Source: Gorillibacterium massiliense (GTDB taxonomy: Bacteria; Bacillota; Bacilli; Paenibacillales; NBRC-103111). From it: a stretch of DNA of 59,201 bases. The notes under the pieces are model-generated. The model saw only the letters and a program-made list of their open reading frames with translations, made no database searches and was not told where the DNA came from. Position numbers and translations under genes: made by a program. The stretch lies in contig NZ_CBQR020000164.1 of NCBI RefSeq assembly GCF_000455485.1, forward strand, positions 1-59,201. The letters are read 5' to 3'. Positions 1-8,784 of this stretch are shown here, piece after piece (the first letter of the stretch is position 1; each line of letters begins with the position of its first letter).

Positions 1-482
1 ATCGCGCCAAAGATAAGGAGTCGGGTCAGTTTCACATCCAAGTCCTCTCTGAATAGCTTCTCTTGGATTCCCTTTTCCAGGATATGCTCAATCAGCTTGA
101 TATAGGGCTTGACGCTAATTCCGATCGCCTTACGCAGCTCGATAGAGCTTTGCCGCAGTTCAATTTGGGTGACATAAGCGAGATTTACATTTTGCTCAAG
201 CTGGGTAAAGTGAATTTCACACACCCTGCGCAGGGCATCCTCCGCAGAATCCGCCTCTCGGATGCTGTTGTGGAACAGTTCCACCAGCTTGCCCAAGCGT
301 TCCTGAAACAGGGAGATGAGGATATCTTCTTTGTTTTTAAAATATAAATAAATCGTACCGTCGGCAACGCCAGCCTCCTTGGCGATTTTGGCAACCTGAG
401 AACCGTAAAAACCGTTCTCGGCAATGACTTTTTCGGCTGCATCCAAAATAATCTCATATTTTTCCGTCTTTCTACTTGTCAT
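1..482 (-). CDS. fadR: TetR-family fatty-acid degradation repressor FadR (C-terminus cut by window edge)
   Basis: Translating the minus strand from an ATG at 482 gives a protein that runs off the left edge with no stop (about 160 residues seen). The N-terminal helix-turn-helix reads IAKEAGVADGTIYLYFKNKE, followed by the acyl-CoA-sensing helices with a TQIELRQSS segment. Both are hallmarks of the Bacillus FadR (YsiA) repressor, which is released from DNA by long-chain acyl-CoA. A perfect FadR operator lies 34 bp upstream of its start, between it and the divergent fadF operon, so control of itself and of the beta-oxidation genes is likely. The identification rests on motif similarity and on the neighbouring target genes. 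The missing C-terminus lies outside the window. Confidence 0.88.
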   Translation of the reverse strand, partial: MTSRKTEKYEIILDAAEKVIAENGFYGSQVAKIAKEAGVADGTIYLYFKNKEDILISLFQERLGKLVELFHNSIREADSAEDALRRVCEIHFTQLEQNVNLAYVTQIELRQSSIELRKAIGISVKPYIKLIEHILEKGIQEKLFREDLDVKLTRLLIFGA

Positions 483-515
483 ACAAGCCACCTCGATGTT
501 AGAATCCATGGTAAC

Positions 516-533
516 TGAATGAATACTCATTCA
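516..533. promoter_or_regulatory. FadR operator
   Basis: TGAATGAATACTCATTCA is an 18-bp palindrome that matches the known Bacillus FadR box (TGAATGAnTAnTCATTCA). It sits in the divergent fadR/fadF intergenic region, where it can repress both directions. No second full copy was seen before fadE. Confidence 0.85.
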
Positions 534-742
534 TTTTCCTAATCTTAGGATAAACGGCCGCTTATGTCAATGACCATGGTCAACCGCCGCAGCGAAATCG
601 TTAAGGGACACATTCTTCTGAGACAAAAGCTTAGAAAGCTTCCCATGATTCATGCTGGATGACGGTTTCTACCGTTTTTGTAACCGTTTACTTTTCGTAT
701 TCACGTCACGCCATCTCATTTTTCAACAAGGAGGGTGAGAAA

Positions 743-2887
743 ATGGTCGGGCAGATGGTTCAGTATGCTTTGTTTCTAGCGATAACCGGATACGCGCTTT
801 ATTTGTTTTACCGAGCAGTCTATCACCGTTATCTTTATGTATCCCTGGGCCGTCCCGCTGACTTCCGCCAGCGCAGCCGGGGCAGAATGAAGGGCTTTTT
901 GTCCCAAGTGTTCGGGCAGACGAAGTTGCTAAAGGATCCGAAAAGCGGCGTCATGCACGTGGCTATCTTTTACGGCTTTATTATCCTGCAGTTCGGAGCC
1001 ATTGATCTCATCGTGAAGGGGCTAACGGGTGGCAAGCATCTGCCTATTCCCGGATATTCTTTTTTCCAGCTGTCACAGGAAATAACCGTCCTGCTTATTC
1101 TTATCGCCATGGGCTACGCTTCCTACCGCCGGTATGGGGAACGGCTCATACGGCTGAAAAGGGGCTGGAAGCCGAGTATCGTCCTTTTTTTCATCTTTTT
1201 CCTCATGCTGTCGGTGCTTTTGTCCCTTGGTTTTGAGCGAGTGTGGCTCGGACATCTGCCTGATGCCTACGCTCCGATCTCCTCTTTCATTGCCGGCTTG
1301 TTCAGCGGCATGTCCGCACAAACCGCCCATGTTTTCTTCATGATCAGCTGGTGGGCTCACCTGTTGATTCTGCTATCCTTCCTTGTCTATGTCCCTCAAT
1401 CCAAACACTTTCACATTATCACGGGTCCCTTGAATATATGGTTTCGCCGCACGGAGCTGGTGGGCCGCTTGAAGAAGCTTGATCTGGAAGACGAGGAAGC
1501 GGAATCCTTCGGTGTCGGCCAAGTAGAACAGTTTACCCGCAAACAGATGTTGGATTTCTATGCCTGCGTCGAATGCGGGCGCTGTACAAATGTATGCCCC
1601 GCTTCCAATACCGGTAAGGTGCTGTCACCGATGCATCTGATCACGAAGCTGAGAGACCATCTGACGGAAAAAGGAGCGTCCGTTACCACAAAGTCGCCTT
1701 TTGCTCCGGAATACGCTTTTTCAGCCTCCGGTGTTCATGGGATTTCCGACGAGGCCGACCGCAAATTGAAGTGGACCGGCAGTGGAATCACGGATATCTC
1801 CCCGACGATGAAGTGGCAGAAAACCAATTGGGTCGTTCAGAAAAAGAAGAAGCCGGAAGAACTCGCTTTGATTGGCGATGTCATGACGGAAGAGGAGATA
1901 TGGTCCTGCACGACCTGCCGCAATTGCGAGGACCAATGCCCTGTTGACAATGAGCATGTGGATAAAATCATTGATTTGCGCAGACATCTCGTTTTGATGG
2001 AGGGTAAAGTGCCGCATGATGGCCAGCGTGCGATGCAGAACATCGAGAGGCAGAGTAATCCGTGGGGGTTGAACCGCAACGACCGGGTTCAGTGGACCGG
2101 GGATGTGGAAGGCATTCAAGTGCCTACCGTAAAAGAAAATGCCAGCTTCGAATACTTGTTTTTCGTCGGATCGATGGGTTCTTACGATCTTCGGAGCCGT
2201 AAGATCTCACGCGCCTTCGCCCGGCTATTGAATGAATCCGGGGTCAGCTTCGCTATTCTCGGCAACGAGGAGAAGAACTCCGGCGATACGCCGCGGCGGA
2301 TGGGCAATGAGATGCTTTTCCAGCAGCTATGCGTGGAGAATATTGAAACATTTCGGAAATACAACGTACGCAGAATCGTTACCGCCTGCCCGCATACCTA
2401 CAATACGTTCAAGAATGAATATCCGGATTTCGGAATGGAGGGGGTGGAGGTGCTCCATCACTCCCAACTGCTCGACCAGCTCATTCGCGAGGGCAGGTTG
2501 AAGCCCCGACACGATGTAAAGGAACGGATCACGTATCACGATTCCTGCTATCTTGGCCGCTATAACAACGTGTATGAAGAGCCGCGCAATGTGCTGCGGG
2601 CCATCCCCGGAGTAGAGTTGGTCGAAATGGAACGCAGTGGGAGGGGCGGGATGTGCTGCGGCGCCGGTGGCGGCATGATGTGGATGGAGGAAACGTCGGG
2701 CAAGCGAGTCAATCTTGCTCGCACGGAGCAGGCGCTGGAAGTGGGTCCGACAGTGATCAGCAGCGCTTGTCCTTACTGCCTGACGATGATGGAGGACGGC
2801 ACGAAAATGAAGGAAGTGGAAGACCGTGTCAAGGCGAGAGATATCGCCGAATTGCTGGAGCAGTCCGTATTCGGCGAGCTCATCTAA
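743..2887 (+). CDS. fadF: Membrane iron-sulfur oxidoreductase FadF (ETF:quinone oxidoreductase-type, HdrD-like)
   Basis: The predicted protein has 714 aa. I chose the ATG at 743 because a GGAGGGTGAG ribosome site sits just upstream; an upstream in-frame start at 659 has none. The first ~240 residues hold several membrane helices of the NarI-like gamma-subunit type. Then come two 4Fe-4S cluster motifs, CVECGRCTNVCP and CTTCRNCEDQCP, and two CCG-type cysteine-rich domains, the second containing GMCCGAGGGMMW and SACPYCLTMM. This is the architecture of Bacillus FadF/YwjF, which is thought to pass electrons from acyl-CoA dehydrogenase and ETF to membrane quinone. It is the first gene of fadF-fadN-fadA, downstream of the FadR box. 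The electron-transfer role is inferred from family and context. Confidence 0.88.
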   Translation: MVGQMVQYALFLAITGYALYLFYRAVYHRYLYVSLGRPADFRQRSRGRMKGFLSQVFGQTKLLKDPKSGVMHVAIFYGFIILQFGAIDLIVKGLTGGKHLPIPGYSFFQLSQEITVLLILIAMGYASYRRYGERLIRLKRGWKPSIVLFFIFFLMLSVLLSLGFERVWLGHLPDAYAPISSFIAGLFSGMSAQTAHVFFMISWWAHLLILLSFLVYVPQSKHFHIITGPLNIWFRRTELVGRLKKLDLEDEEAESFGVGQVEQFTRKQMLDFYACVECGRCTNVCPASNTGKVLSPMHLITKLRDHLTEKGASVTTKSPFAPEYAFSASGVHGISDEADRKLKWTGSGITDISPTMKWQKTNWVVQKKKKPEELALIGDVMTEEEIWSCTTCRNCEDQCPVDNEHVDKIIDLRRHLVLMEGKVPHDGQRAMQNIERQSNPWGLNRNDRVQWTGDVEGIQVPTVKENASFEYLFFVGSMGSYDLRSRKISRAFARLLNESGVSFAILGNEEKNSGDTPRRMGNEMLFQQLCVENIETFRKYNVRRIVTACPHTYNTFKNEYPDFGMEGVEVLHHSQLLDQLIREGRLKPRHDVKERITYHDSCYLGRYNNVYEEPRNVLRAIPGVELVEMERSGRGGMCCGAGGGMMWMEETSGKRVNLARTEQALEVGPTVISSACPYCLTMMEDGTKMKEVEDRVKARDIAELLEQSVFGELI

Positions 2888-2925
2888 CAGTTCGCCATTT
2901 CACACCGAAATGGAGGTCCCCGTAC

Positions 2926-5322
2926 ATGAAAAGACGCATTCGCAGCGCAGCGGTTATCGGATCGGGCATTATGGGTTCCGGTATCGCTGCCCACTTGGCT
3001 AATGTTGGCATTCCCTGTCTGCTCCTTGATATCGTGCCTAAGGATTTGACGGAGGAAGAAAAGGCAAGAGGTTTGACCCTCGAGCACCCTGCTGTCCGCA
3101 ACCGGCTGGCGGCCGGCGCTATCGAGAAGCTGAAGGTAACGAAGCCCGCTCCCCTTTACGACGATACATTCGTCTCGCGGATCACGCCGGGAAACTTGGA
3201 GGATGATCTCCCGCGCATTGCGGAGACCGATTGGGTGATCGAGGTTGTCATCGAGAATCTGCAAGTGAAGAAAAACCTCCTCAGCCGGATCGAACAGTAT
3301 TGGAAACCGGGGATCGTTGTCAGTTCAAATACATCGGGCATCTCCATCAACGCGATGTCTGCCGAATGCGGCGAAGAGTTTAAAAAGCATTTTCTCGGAA
3401 CGCACTTCTTCAATCCTCCTCGGTACATGAAGCTGCTGGAAATCGTGCCTGGCGAGCTTACAGACGCCGATTTGGTTAAGCAAATGGCGGCGTTTTGCGA
3501 AACCGTACTGGGTAAAGGAGTCGTTATCGCCAAGGATACTCCGAATTTCATTGCGAATCGGATCGGCACCTACGGGCTGCTGGTCACGCTTCACGAGATG
3601 ATCCAAAAGGGCTACTCCGTGGATGATGTGGATGCCGTCACCGGACCGGCCATGGGACGTCCCCGCAGCGCAACCTTCCGTACGCTGGATCTCGTCGGGC
3701 TGGATACTTTTCTGCATGTGGCGGACAACGTTTATGCAAATGCAGGAGATGGAGCAGAAAAGAATATATTCGCGAGTCCCGATGTACTGAAGCAAATGGT
3801 GGAGAGAGGCTGGCTGGGCGAAAAATCCGGTCAGGGTTTCTATCGAAAGCAAAAAGGCCCAGAGGGCAGCACCATTCTCTCTTTGGATCTGGCGACGATG
3901 GAGTACAATCCGCAAAGCAAGGTTTCCTCCGGCTCCTTGGAAGCCGCCAAATTGGCAAAGGGTGCGGGGGCGAGGATAAAAGCGCTCCTTGCCGCGGATG
4001 ACCGGTATTCCGGGCTGGCCTGGGACATTTTGAAGCCAGTGCTCCTCTATTCCGCAGAAAAAATCGGGGAAATCGCCGATACGGTTCAAGAGATTGACGA
4101 TGCGATGAAATGGGGCTTTAACTGGGACCTCGGCCCTTTCGAGACGTGGGATGCTATCGGATTGGTCAAATCGGTGGAGCGCATGGAAGGGGAAGGATCG
4201 GCGGTTCCCGCGTGGGTCAAGGAGTGGATCGCACAAGGCAACCCCTCTTTTTACAAGCGTGAGGAAGGAAAAGTGTTCGCAGTCGTCCGTCAGGAATACA
4301 AAAAGCTGGAGCGGCCGCCACAGGTGATTTCCCTCAAAGCGCTTAAAGAGCGGAACAAAGTGATAAAGGGGAATGCCGGAGCAAGCCTGATTGATCTTGG
4401 CGACGGCGTCGCATGCCTGGAGTTCCATTCACCGAACAATGCCATCGGCGGAGATATTTTGTCCATGATCCAGCAAAGCGTCGAGGAAGTGCGGGTCAAT
4501 TATGAGGGGCTTGTCATTTCCAATCAGGGAAGAAACTTTTGCGTCGGCGCCAACATCATGCTGCTGCTTATGGAGGCGCAGGACGAAGAGTGGGATGAGA
4601 TCGACAGTATCATTCGCTTGTTCCAAGACACCATGTACAAGGTGAAACGCTTTGAAAAGCCTGTTGTGGCAGCCCCTCACCGGATGACTTTGGGCGGCGG
4701 GGTGGAGGCTTGTTTGCCGGCAGATCAAGTCATCGCTGCCGCGGAGACCTACTACGGCCTTGTGGAAGTAGGCGTCGGTCTCATTCCTGCTGGAGGCGGC
4801 TGCAAAGAGCTGACCCTTCGCGCCAGTCGAACCGCGCAGCAACCCGATGCGGATCTGCAGCCGGCGATCAATGCAATCTTTGAGACGGTGGGCATGGCAA
4901 AAGTATCCACCAGCGGACACGATGCGAAACGACTTGGCTATCTGCTACCGACTGATCGGGTTATAGCTAATCAAGACCATCTCATCTACGAGGCGAAACA
5001 GGCGGTATTGCGAATGGCTCAAAGCGGGTATGAACCGGTTCCTGAACAGAAAATCAGAGTGGTAGGGTCCGAAGGAAAGGCCGTGCTTACCCTCGGTGCG
5101 ATCGGAATGAGACAAGGTGGTTATATCAGTGATCACGACTTACTGATTGCCAAAAAATTGGCCCACGTTCTCGCCGGAGGAAATGTGCCGGCGGGCACGC
5201 TTGTGACGGAGCGATATATGCTCGATCTGGAGCGGGAAGCTTTTCTCAGCTTATGCGGCGAGCCGAAGACTCAACTGCGGATGCAGCATATGCTGACAAA
5301 AGGCAAGGCGCTGCGCAACTAA
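2926..5322 (+). CDS. fadN: 3-hydroxyacyl-CoA dehydrogenase / enoyl-CoA hydratase FadN
   Basis: This is a 798-aa bifunctional beta-oxidation enzyme. The ATG at 2926 follows a TGGAGG ribosome site; an open frame reaching back into fadF is not used. The N-terminus carries the NAD-binding Rossmann motif VIGSGIMGSGIAAHLANVG. The dehydrogenase middle contains SSNTSGISI and GTHFFNPPRYMKLLEIVPG. The C-terminal third is a crotonase domain with an oxyanion-hole region around NFCVGANI and TLGGGVEA. Length and order match Bacillus FadN (YusL). It lies 38 bp after fadF and 21 bp before fadA, as one transcript. It hydrates enoyl-CoA and oxidises the L-3-hydroxyacyl-CoA product, handing 3-ketoacyl-CoA to FadA. 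Confidence 0.93.
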   Translation: MKRRIRSAAVIGSGIMGSGIAAHLANVGIPCLLLDIVPKDLTEEEKARGLTLEHPAVRNRLAAGAIEKLKVTKPAPLYDDTFVSRITPGNLEDDLPRIAETDWVIEVVIENLQVKKNLLSRIEQYWKPGIVVSSNTSGISINAMSAECGEEFKKHFLGTHFFNPPRYMKLLEIVPGELTDADLVKQMAAFCETVLGKGVVIAKDTPNFIANRIGTYGLLVTLHEMIQKGYSVDDVDAVTGPAMGRPRSATFRTLDLVGLDTFLHVADNVYANAGDGAEKNIFASPDVLKQMVERGWLGEKSGQGFYRKQKGPEGSTILSLDLATMEYNPQSKVSSGSLEAAKLAKGAGARIKALLAADDRYSGLAWDILKPVLLYSAEKIGEIADTVQEIDDAMKWGFNWDLGPFETWDAIGLVKSVERMEGEGSAVPAWVKEWIAQGNPSFYKREEGKVFAVVRQEYKKLERPPQVISLKALKERNKVIKGNAGASLIDLGDGVACLEFHSPNNAIGGDILSMIQQSVEEVRVNYEGLVISNQGRNFCVGANIMLLLMEAQDEEWDEIDSIIRLFQDTMYKVKRFEKPVVAAPHRMTLGGGVEACLPADQVIAAAETYYGLVEVGVGLIPAGGGCKELTLRASRTAQQPDADLQPAINAIFETVGMAKVSTSGHDAKRLGYLLPTDRVIANQDHLIYEAKQAVLRMAQSGYEPVPEQKIRVVGSEGKAVLTLGAIGMRQGGYISDHDLLIAKKLAHVLAGGNVPAGTLVTERYMLDLEREAFLSLCGEPKTQLRMQHMLTKGKALRN

Positions 5323-5343
5323 CAATCGGGGGAGTGAGTGTTG

Positions 5344-6528
5344 ATGAAAGAAGCTGTAATCGTGTCCATGGCGCGTACCGCTGTCGGCAAAGCCAAAAAG
5401 GGCAGCCTTGCTCAAACCCGCGCGGACGACTTAGGCAAAGTTGTATTGGAAGCGGTAATCGAACGCGCTCCCGGGCTTGCCAAGGGGGATGTGGAGGACA
5501 TCATCATCGGCTGTGCCATGCCGGAGGGCGAACAAGGGTTGAATGTCGCCCGCATCATGTCGCTATATGCAGGATTTCCTGTCACAGTGCCTGCTTTGAC
5601 GGTCAACCGGTTTTGCTCCTCTGGGCTGCAAGCCATCGCTTTTGCCGCGGAACGGGTGATGCTGGGGCATGCCGACGTGATGATTGCCGGTGGGGTGGAG
5701 AGCATGAGCCACGTGCCGATGACAGGCTTTAAGCTCTCACCCAATCCGAAGCTGGTGGAACGGATGCCTCAGGCCTATGTCACGATGGGCCACACCGCGG
5801 AGGAAGTGGCGGAGCGGTTTCAGATCTCTCGGGAGGATCAAGACCGCTTCGCGGCAAGTTCCCATCAAAAAGCAGCCCAGGCGATAGATGAGGGAAAGTT
5901 CCGAGATGAGATCGTTCCGGTGGAAACGGAAAAGACGACTGTCGACGATCGGGGAAAGGTACAGCGGCAGATTTTTCGATTTGATCGAGATGAAGGCGTG
6001 CGGGATAATACGTCACCGGAAGGACTGGCAAATCTAAAGCCCGCCTTCAAATTGGGGGGTACCGTTACTGCCGGCAATTCCTCACAAATGAGTGACGGTG
6101 CGGCGGCTGTCGTCGTGATGAGCAAAGAAAAGGCGGAGGAACTTGATCTTCCGCCGCTGGCGACATTCCGCGCTTTCGCATTGTCCGGCGTCGACCCGGA
6201 AATTATGGGAGTCGGTCCGGTTGAAGCGATTCCGAAGGCGCTGCGGATGGCGGGAATCACCTTGAACGATGTCCGTCTGTTCGAGATCAACGAAGCGTTC
6301 GCTTCCCAATGCGTGCACATCATTCGACAGCTTGGGATCGACGAGGAGAAAGTGAACGTGAATGGCGGCGCCATCGCCCTCGGCCATCCGCTTGGATGCA
6401 CCGGCACGAAGCTGTCGATCTCCTTGATTCAAGAGCTGCGCCGCCGCGGCGGAGGCTATGGTGTTGTGTCGATGTGCATCGGTGGAGGTATGGGAGCCGC
6501 CGGTGTATTTGAGGTCCATTCGGGATAA
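5344..6528 (+). CDS. fadA: Acetyl-CoA C-acyltransferase (3-ketoacyl-CoA thiolase) FadA
   Basis: This 394-aa thiolase starts at ATG 5344, preceded by GGGGGAGTG. GTG and TTG codons just upstream are in frame but badly spaced. The active-site cysteine is in VNRFCSSGLQ (about C91). The catalytic histidine lies in GGAIALGHPLGCTG and the second cysteine in SMCIGGGMG, all in standard positions. It cleaves 3-ketoacyl-CoA to acetyl-CoA and a shortened acyl-CoA. It is the last gene of the fadF-fadN-fadA operon. In Bacillus subtilis fadE follows immediately, but here a 446-bp hairpin-rich gap separates them. Confidence 0.94.
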   Translation: MKEAVIVSMARTAVGKAKKGSLAQTRADDLGKVVLEAVIERAPGLAKGDVEDIIIGCAMPEGEQGLNVARIMSLYAGFPVTVPALTVNRFCSSGLQAIAFAAERVMLGHADVMIAGGVESMSHVPMTGFKLSPNPKLVERMPQAYVTMGHTAEEVAERFQISREDQDRFAASSHQKAAQAIDEGKFRDEIVPVETEKTTVDDRGKVQRQIFRFDRDEGVRDNTSPEGLANLKPAFKLGGTVTAGNSSQMSDGAAAVVVMSKEKAEELDLPPLATFRAFALSGVDPEIMGVGPVEAIPKALRMAGITLNDVRLFEINEAFASQCVHIIRQLGIDEEKVNVNGGAIALGHPLGCTGTKLSISLIQELRRRGGGYGVVSMCIGGGMGAAGVFEVHSG

Positions 6529-6589
6529 GCGCTTATATAGACGGAACTTAAGAAAGGGATGGAGGAGCGGAGAGACCGATTGTTCTGGA

Positions 6590-6870
6590 ATAAACACACA
6601 TGCCGCTTAATCATTAGGAGCGAATGTGTGAAAATACGGCGTAGCCGCCTGAACCCAATCTTAAATTGTCTAAGATAAGTTCAGGACAGCGTCAGCGGTC
6701 GCCTTTGCGACGATATCAGAAGGATATAACTTTGGAACATCAGATACCTGATATCGCAAGAAAAACGACCTATATACGCGGTCTTGCTTCTTTGAACTTA
6801 CATCGATAGGTGTTTTTCTTATCAGATCCCTACCTTAAAATGGGATTATCTAATCAGGGAATCTGAGCGT
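6590..6870. repeat. Hairpin-rich intergenic segment between fadA and fadE
   Basis: The 446 bp between fadA and fadE hold no convincing gene but several inverted repeats in series. CCTGAAC (6648-6654) pairs with GTTCAGG (6679-6685) and encloses ATCTTA/TAAGAT. GTCGC/GCGAC lies near 6698-6711. CGATATCAG (6711-6719) pairs with CTGATATCG (6748-6756). AAGAAAAACGACCTAT (6758-6773) pairs with ATAGGTGTTTTTCTT (6806-6820) with one bulge. TCAGATCCCT (6822-6831) pairs with AGGGAATCTGA (6856-6866). It could be a decayed miniature transposon, a structured leader of the fadE transcript, or both. No known riboswitch consensus was recognised. Confidence 0.6.
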
Positions 6871-6974
6871 GGGCAGCGATTGGAAGAATAATCAGGTTTT
6901 GCAGCGACGGAATCCGCTCGTTTTTAAGTTCCTTTTTTATATAACGTCAATTTTTTAAAAGGAGAGGGATGCGG

Positions 6975-8756
6975 GTGAGCAAGACGGCGGCGAAAGTGCT
7001 TGGCGGAAGCTTTATGATCGAAGATATCGATTACAGGGATATCATAACGCCTGAGGATCTTACGGAAGAGCAGCGAATGATCGCGGACACGACAGCGGAT
7101 TTTATTGCCGGCGAGATAAGCCCCCGGGACGAAGAGATCGAGAAGCTGGACTACAAACTGACGGTGGAGCTGATGCGTAAGGCAGGGGAAATTGGTCTCC
7201 TAGGTGCCGATGTTCCGGAAAACTACGGCGGCCTTGGTCTCGACAAAGTGAGTTCTACATTAATCACTGAGCGCCTTTCAAAAGCATCCTCCTTTGCCTT
7301 ATCCGTCGGCGCCCATGTAGGGATCGGAACGCTGCCCATCGTTTATTTTGGCACGGAAGAGCAGAAGCTAAAGTATTTGCCTTCACTCGCCTCAGGGGAG
7401 CTCATTGCGGCCTACTGCTTAACGGAGCCCTCCTCCGGGTCGGATGCTCAGGGGGCGAAAACGACGGCGGTTTTGTCCGAGGACGGCAAGCACTACGTCT
7501 TGAACGGCACGAAGCAGTTCATTACGAACGCAGGCTTTGCGGATATTTTTATCGTTTATGCAAAAGTAAATGGAACCGATTTCAGTACCTTTATCGTGGA
7601 AAGAACGATGGAAGGCGTCAGCGTCGGACCGGAAGAGAAGAAGATGGGCATCAAAGGCTCTTCCACTTGCCCCTTGATTCTGGAGGACGTGAGGGTTCCT
7701 GTCGGCAATCTGTTGTGGGAGGTCGGCAAGGGTCACCTGATTGCCTTTAACATTTTGAACATCGGCCGTTTCAAACTGGCGGCAGGCTGCGTCGGCGGGT
7801 CAAAAGACGCCATTGAATATGCAGCGAAATATGCCAATGTGCGCACTCAATTTGGTCGCAAAATTTCATCGTTTCCGCTGATCGGCAAGAAATTGGCGGA
7901 GATGAATACGAAAACTTATGTTTTGGAAAGCATGGTTTACCGCACAGCCGGCCTGTTTGATATCGGACTTGCGGAAGTCGACCACAGCAGCCCGAACGTA
8001 GGGTACCAATCCGCTAAAGCCATAGCAGAGTATCAGTTGGAGTGCTCCATCAACAAGGTGTTTGGTTCGGAAACCCTTGATTCCATCGCCGATGAAGGCG
8101 TGCAAATCCATGGTGGGTATGGTTTCATCCAAGAATACCGCATCGAACGCCTCTATCGGGATTCCCGCATCAACCGGATATTCGAAGGCACAAACGAGAT
8201 CAACCGTCTCCTGATTCCCGGTACGCTGATCAAAAGGGCGATGAAGGGTGAGCTTCCCTTGATGCAAAAAGCGATGGTGCTTCAATCCGAGCTAATGGCG
8301 CTCATACCGGCACAAACCTTTGATGGTGCGCTGGAGCAGGAAACCCACATGCTGGCCATGGCAAAAAAGATCTTTTTGATGGTTGGCGCGCAAGCCGTGC
8401 AGAAATACCAGATGAAGCTGGAGCAGGAGCAGGAAACCCTCAGCCGTCTGGCGGATATGATGATTGCCGTGTTCGCTATGGAGAGTGCGCTGCTCCGCAC
8501 GAAGAAGATGCTGGACCGGAAGGGAGAAGAAAAAAGCCGGCTTGCCCTGCAGATGACGACGGTGTTTATCCATGAGCAGTTCTCTTGTATGGAAGAGTGG
8601 GCGAAGGAACTATTGGCGGCGATGGAAACGGGAGATACGCTGCGGACGCAGCTGTCTATCCTGAAGAAACTGACCCGCAGGACATTGGTCGACACAATCG
8701 ATCTTAATCGGCAAATCGCAGCGAAGGTAATCGCGGCGGAAAGTTATGCGGTGTAA
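6975..8756 (+). CDS. fadE: Acyl-CoA dehydrogenase FadE
   Basis: This 593-aa FAD enzyme matches the ~594-aa length of Bacillus FadE (YusJ). I prefer GTG 6975 because the AAAGGAGAGGG site is about 8 nt upstream; an ATG at 6969 is too close to it. The acyl-CoA dehydrogenase core shows AYCLTEPSSGSDAQ, a loop near residue 150 that contacts FAD and substrate. It also shows the C-terminal signature QIHGGYGFIQEYRIERLYRD and IFEGTNEINR, with the preceding catalytic region intact. The long tail beyond ~430 residues is the usual extra domain of this subfamily. It catalyses the first oxidation of acyl-CoA, passing electrons to ETF and then probably FadF. It heads a second transcript with the ligase, thioesterase and SCP2 genes. 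Confidence 0.92.
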   Translation: MSKTAAKVLGGSFMIEDIDYRDIITPEDLTEEQRMIADTTADFIAGEISPRDEEIEKLDYKLTVELMRKAGEIGLLGADVPENYGGLGLDKVSSTLITERLSKASSFALSVGAHVGIGTLPIVYFGTEEQKLKYLPSLASGELIAAYCLTEPSSGSDAQGAKTTAVLSEDGKHYVLNGTKQFITNAGFADIFIVYAKVNGTDFSTFIVERTMEGVSVGPEEKKMGIKGSSTCPLILEDVRVPVGNLLWEVGKGHLIAFNILNIGRFKLAAGCVGGSKDAIEYAAKYANVRTQFGRKISSFPLIGKKLAEMNTKTYVLESMVYRTAGLFDIGLAEVDHSSPNVGYQSAKAIAEYQLECSINKVFGSETLDSIADEGVQIHGGYGFIQEYRIERLYRDSRINRIFEGTNEINRLLIPGTLIKRAMKGELPLMQKAMVLQSELMALIPAQTFDGALEQETHMLAMAKKIFLMVGAQAVQKYQMKLEQEQETLSRLADMMIAVFAMESALLRTKKMLDRKGEEKSRLALQMTTVFIHEQFSCMEEWAKELLAAMETGDTLRTQLSILKKLTRRTLVDTIDLNRQIAAKVIAAESYAV

Positions 8757-8784
8757 CAACTTCCTGAAATGAGGGTGGTTGAAC

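Noticed and set aside
3325-4428. 367-codon minus-strand frame opposite fadN
   Set aside because: Shadow of the GC-rich fadN coding sequence; no ribosome site or family pattern.
6590-6870. T-box or other known riboswitch upstream of fadE
   Set aside because: The T-box antiterminator motif and specifier loop pattern are absent; only generic hairpins are seen.
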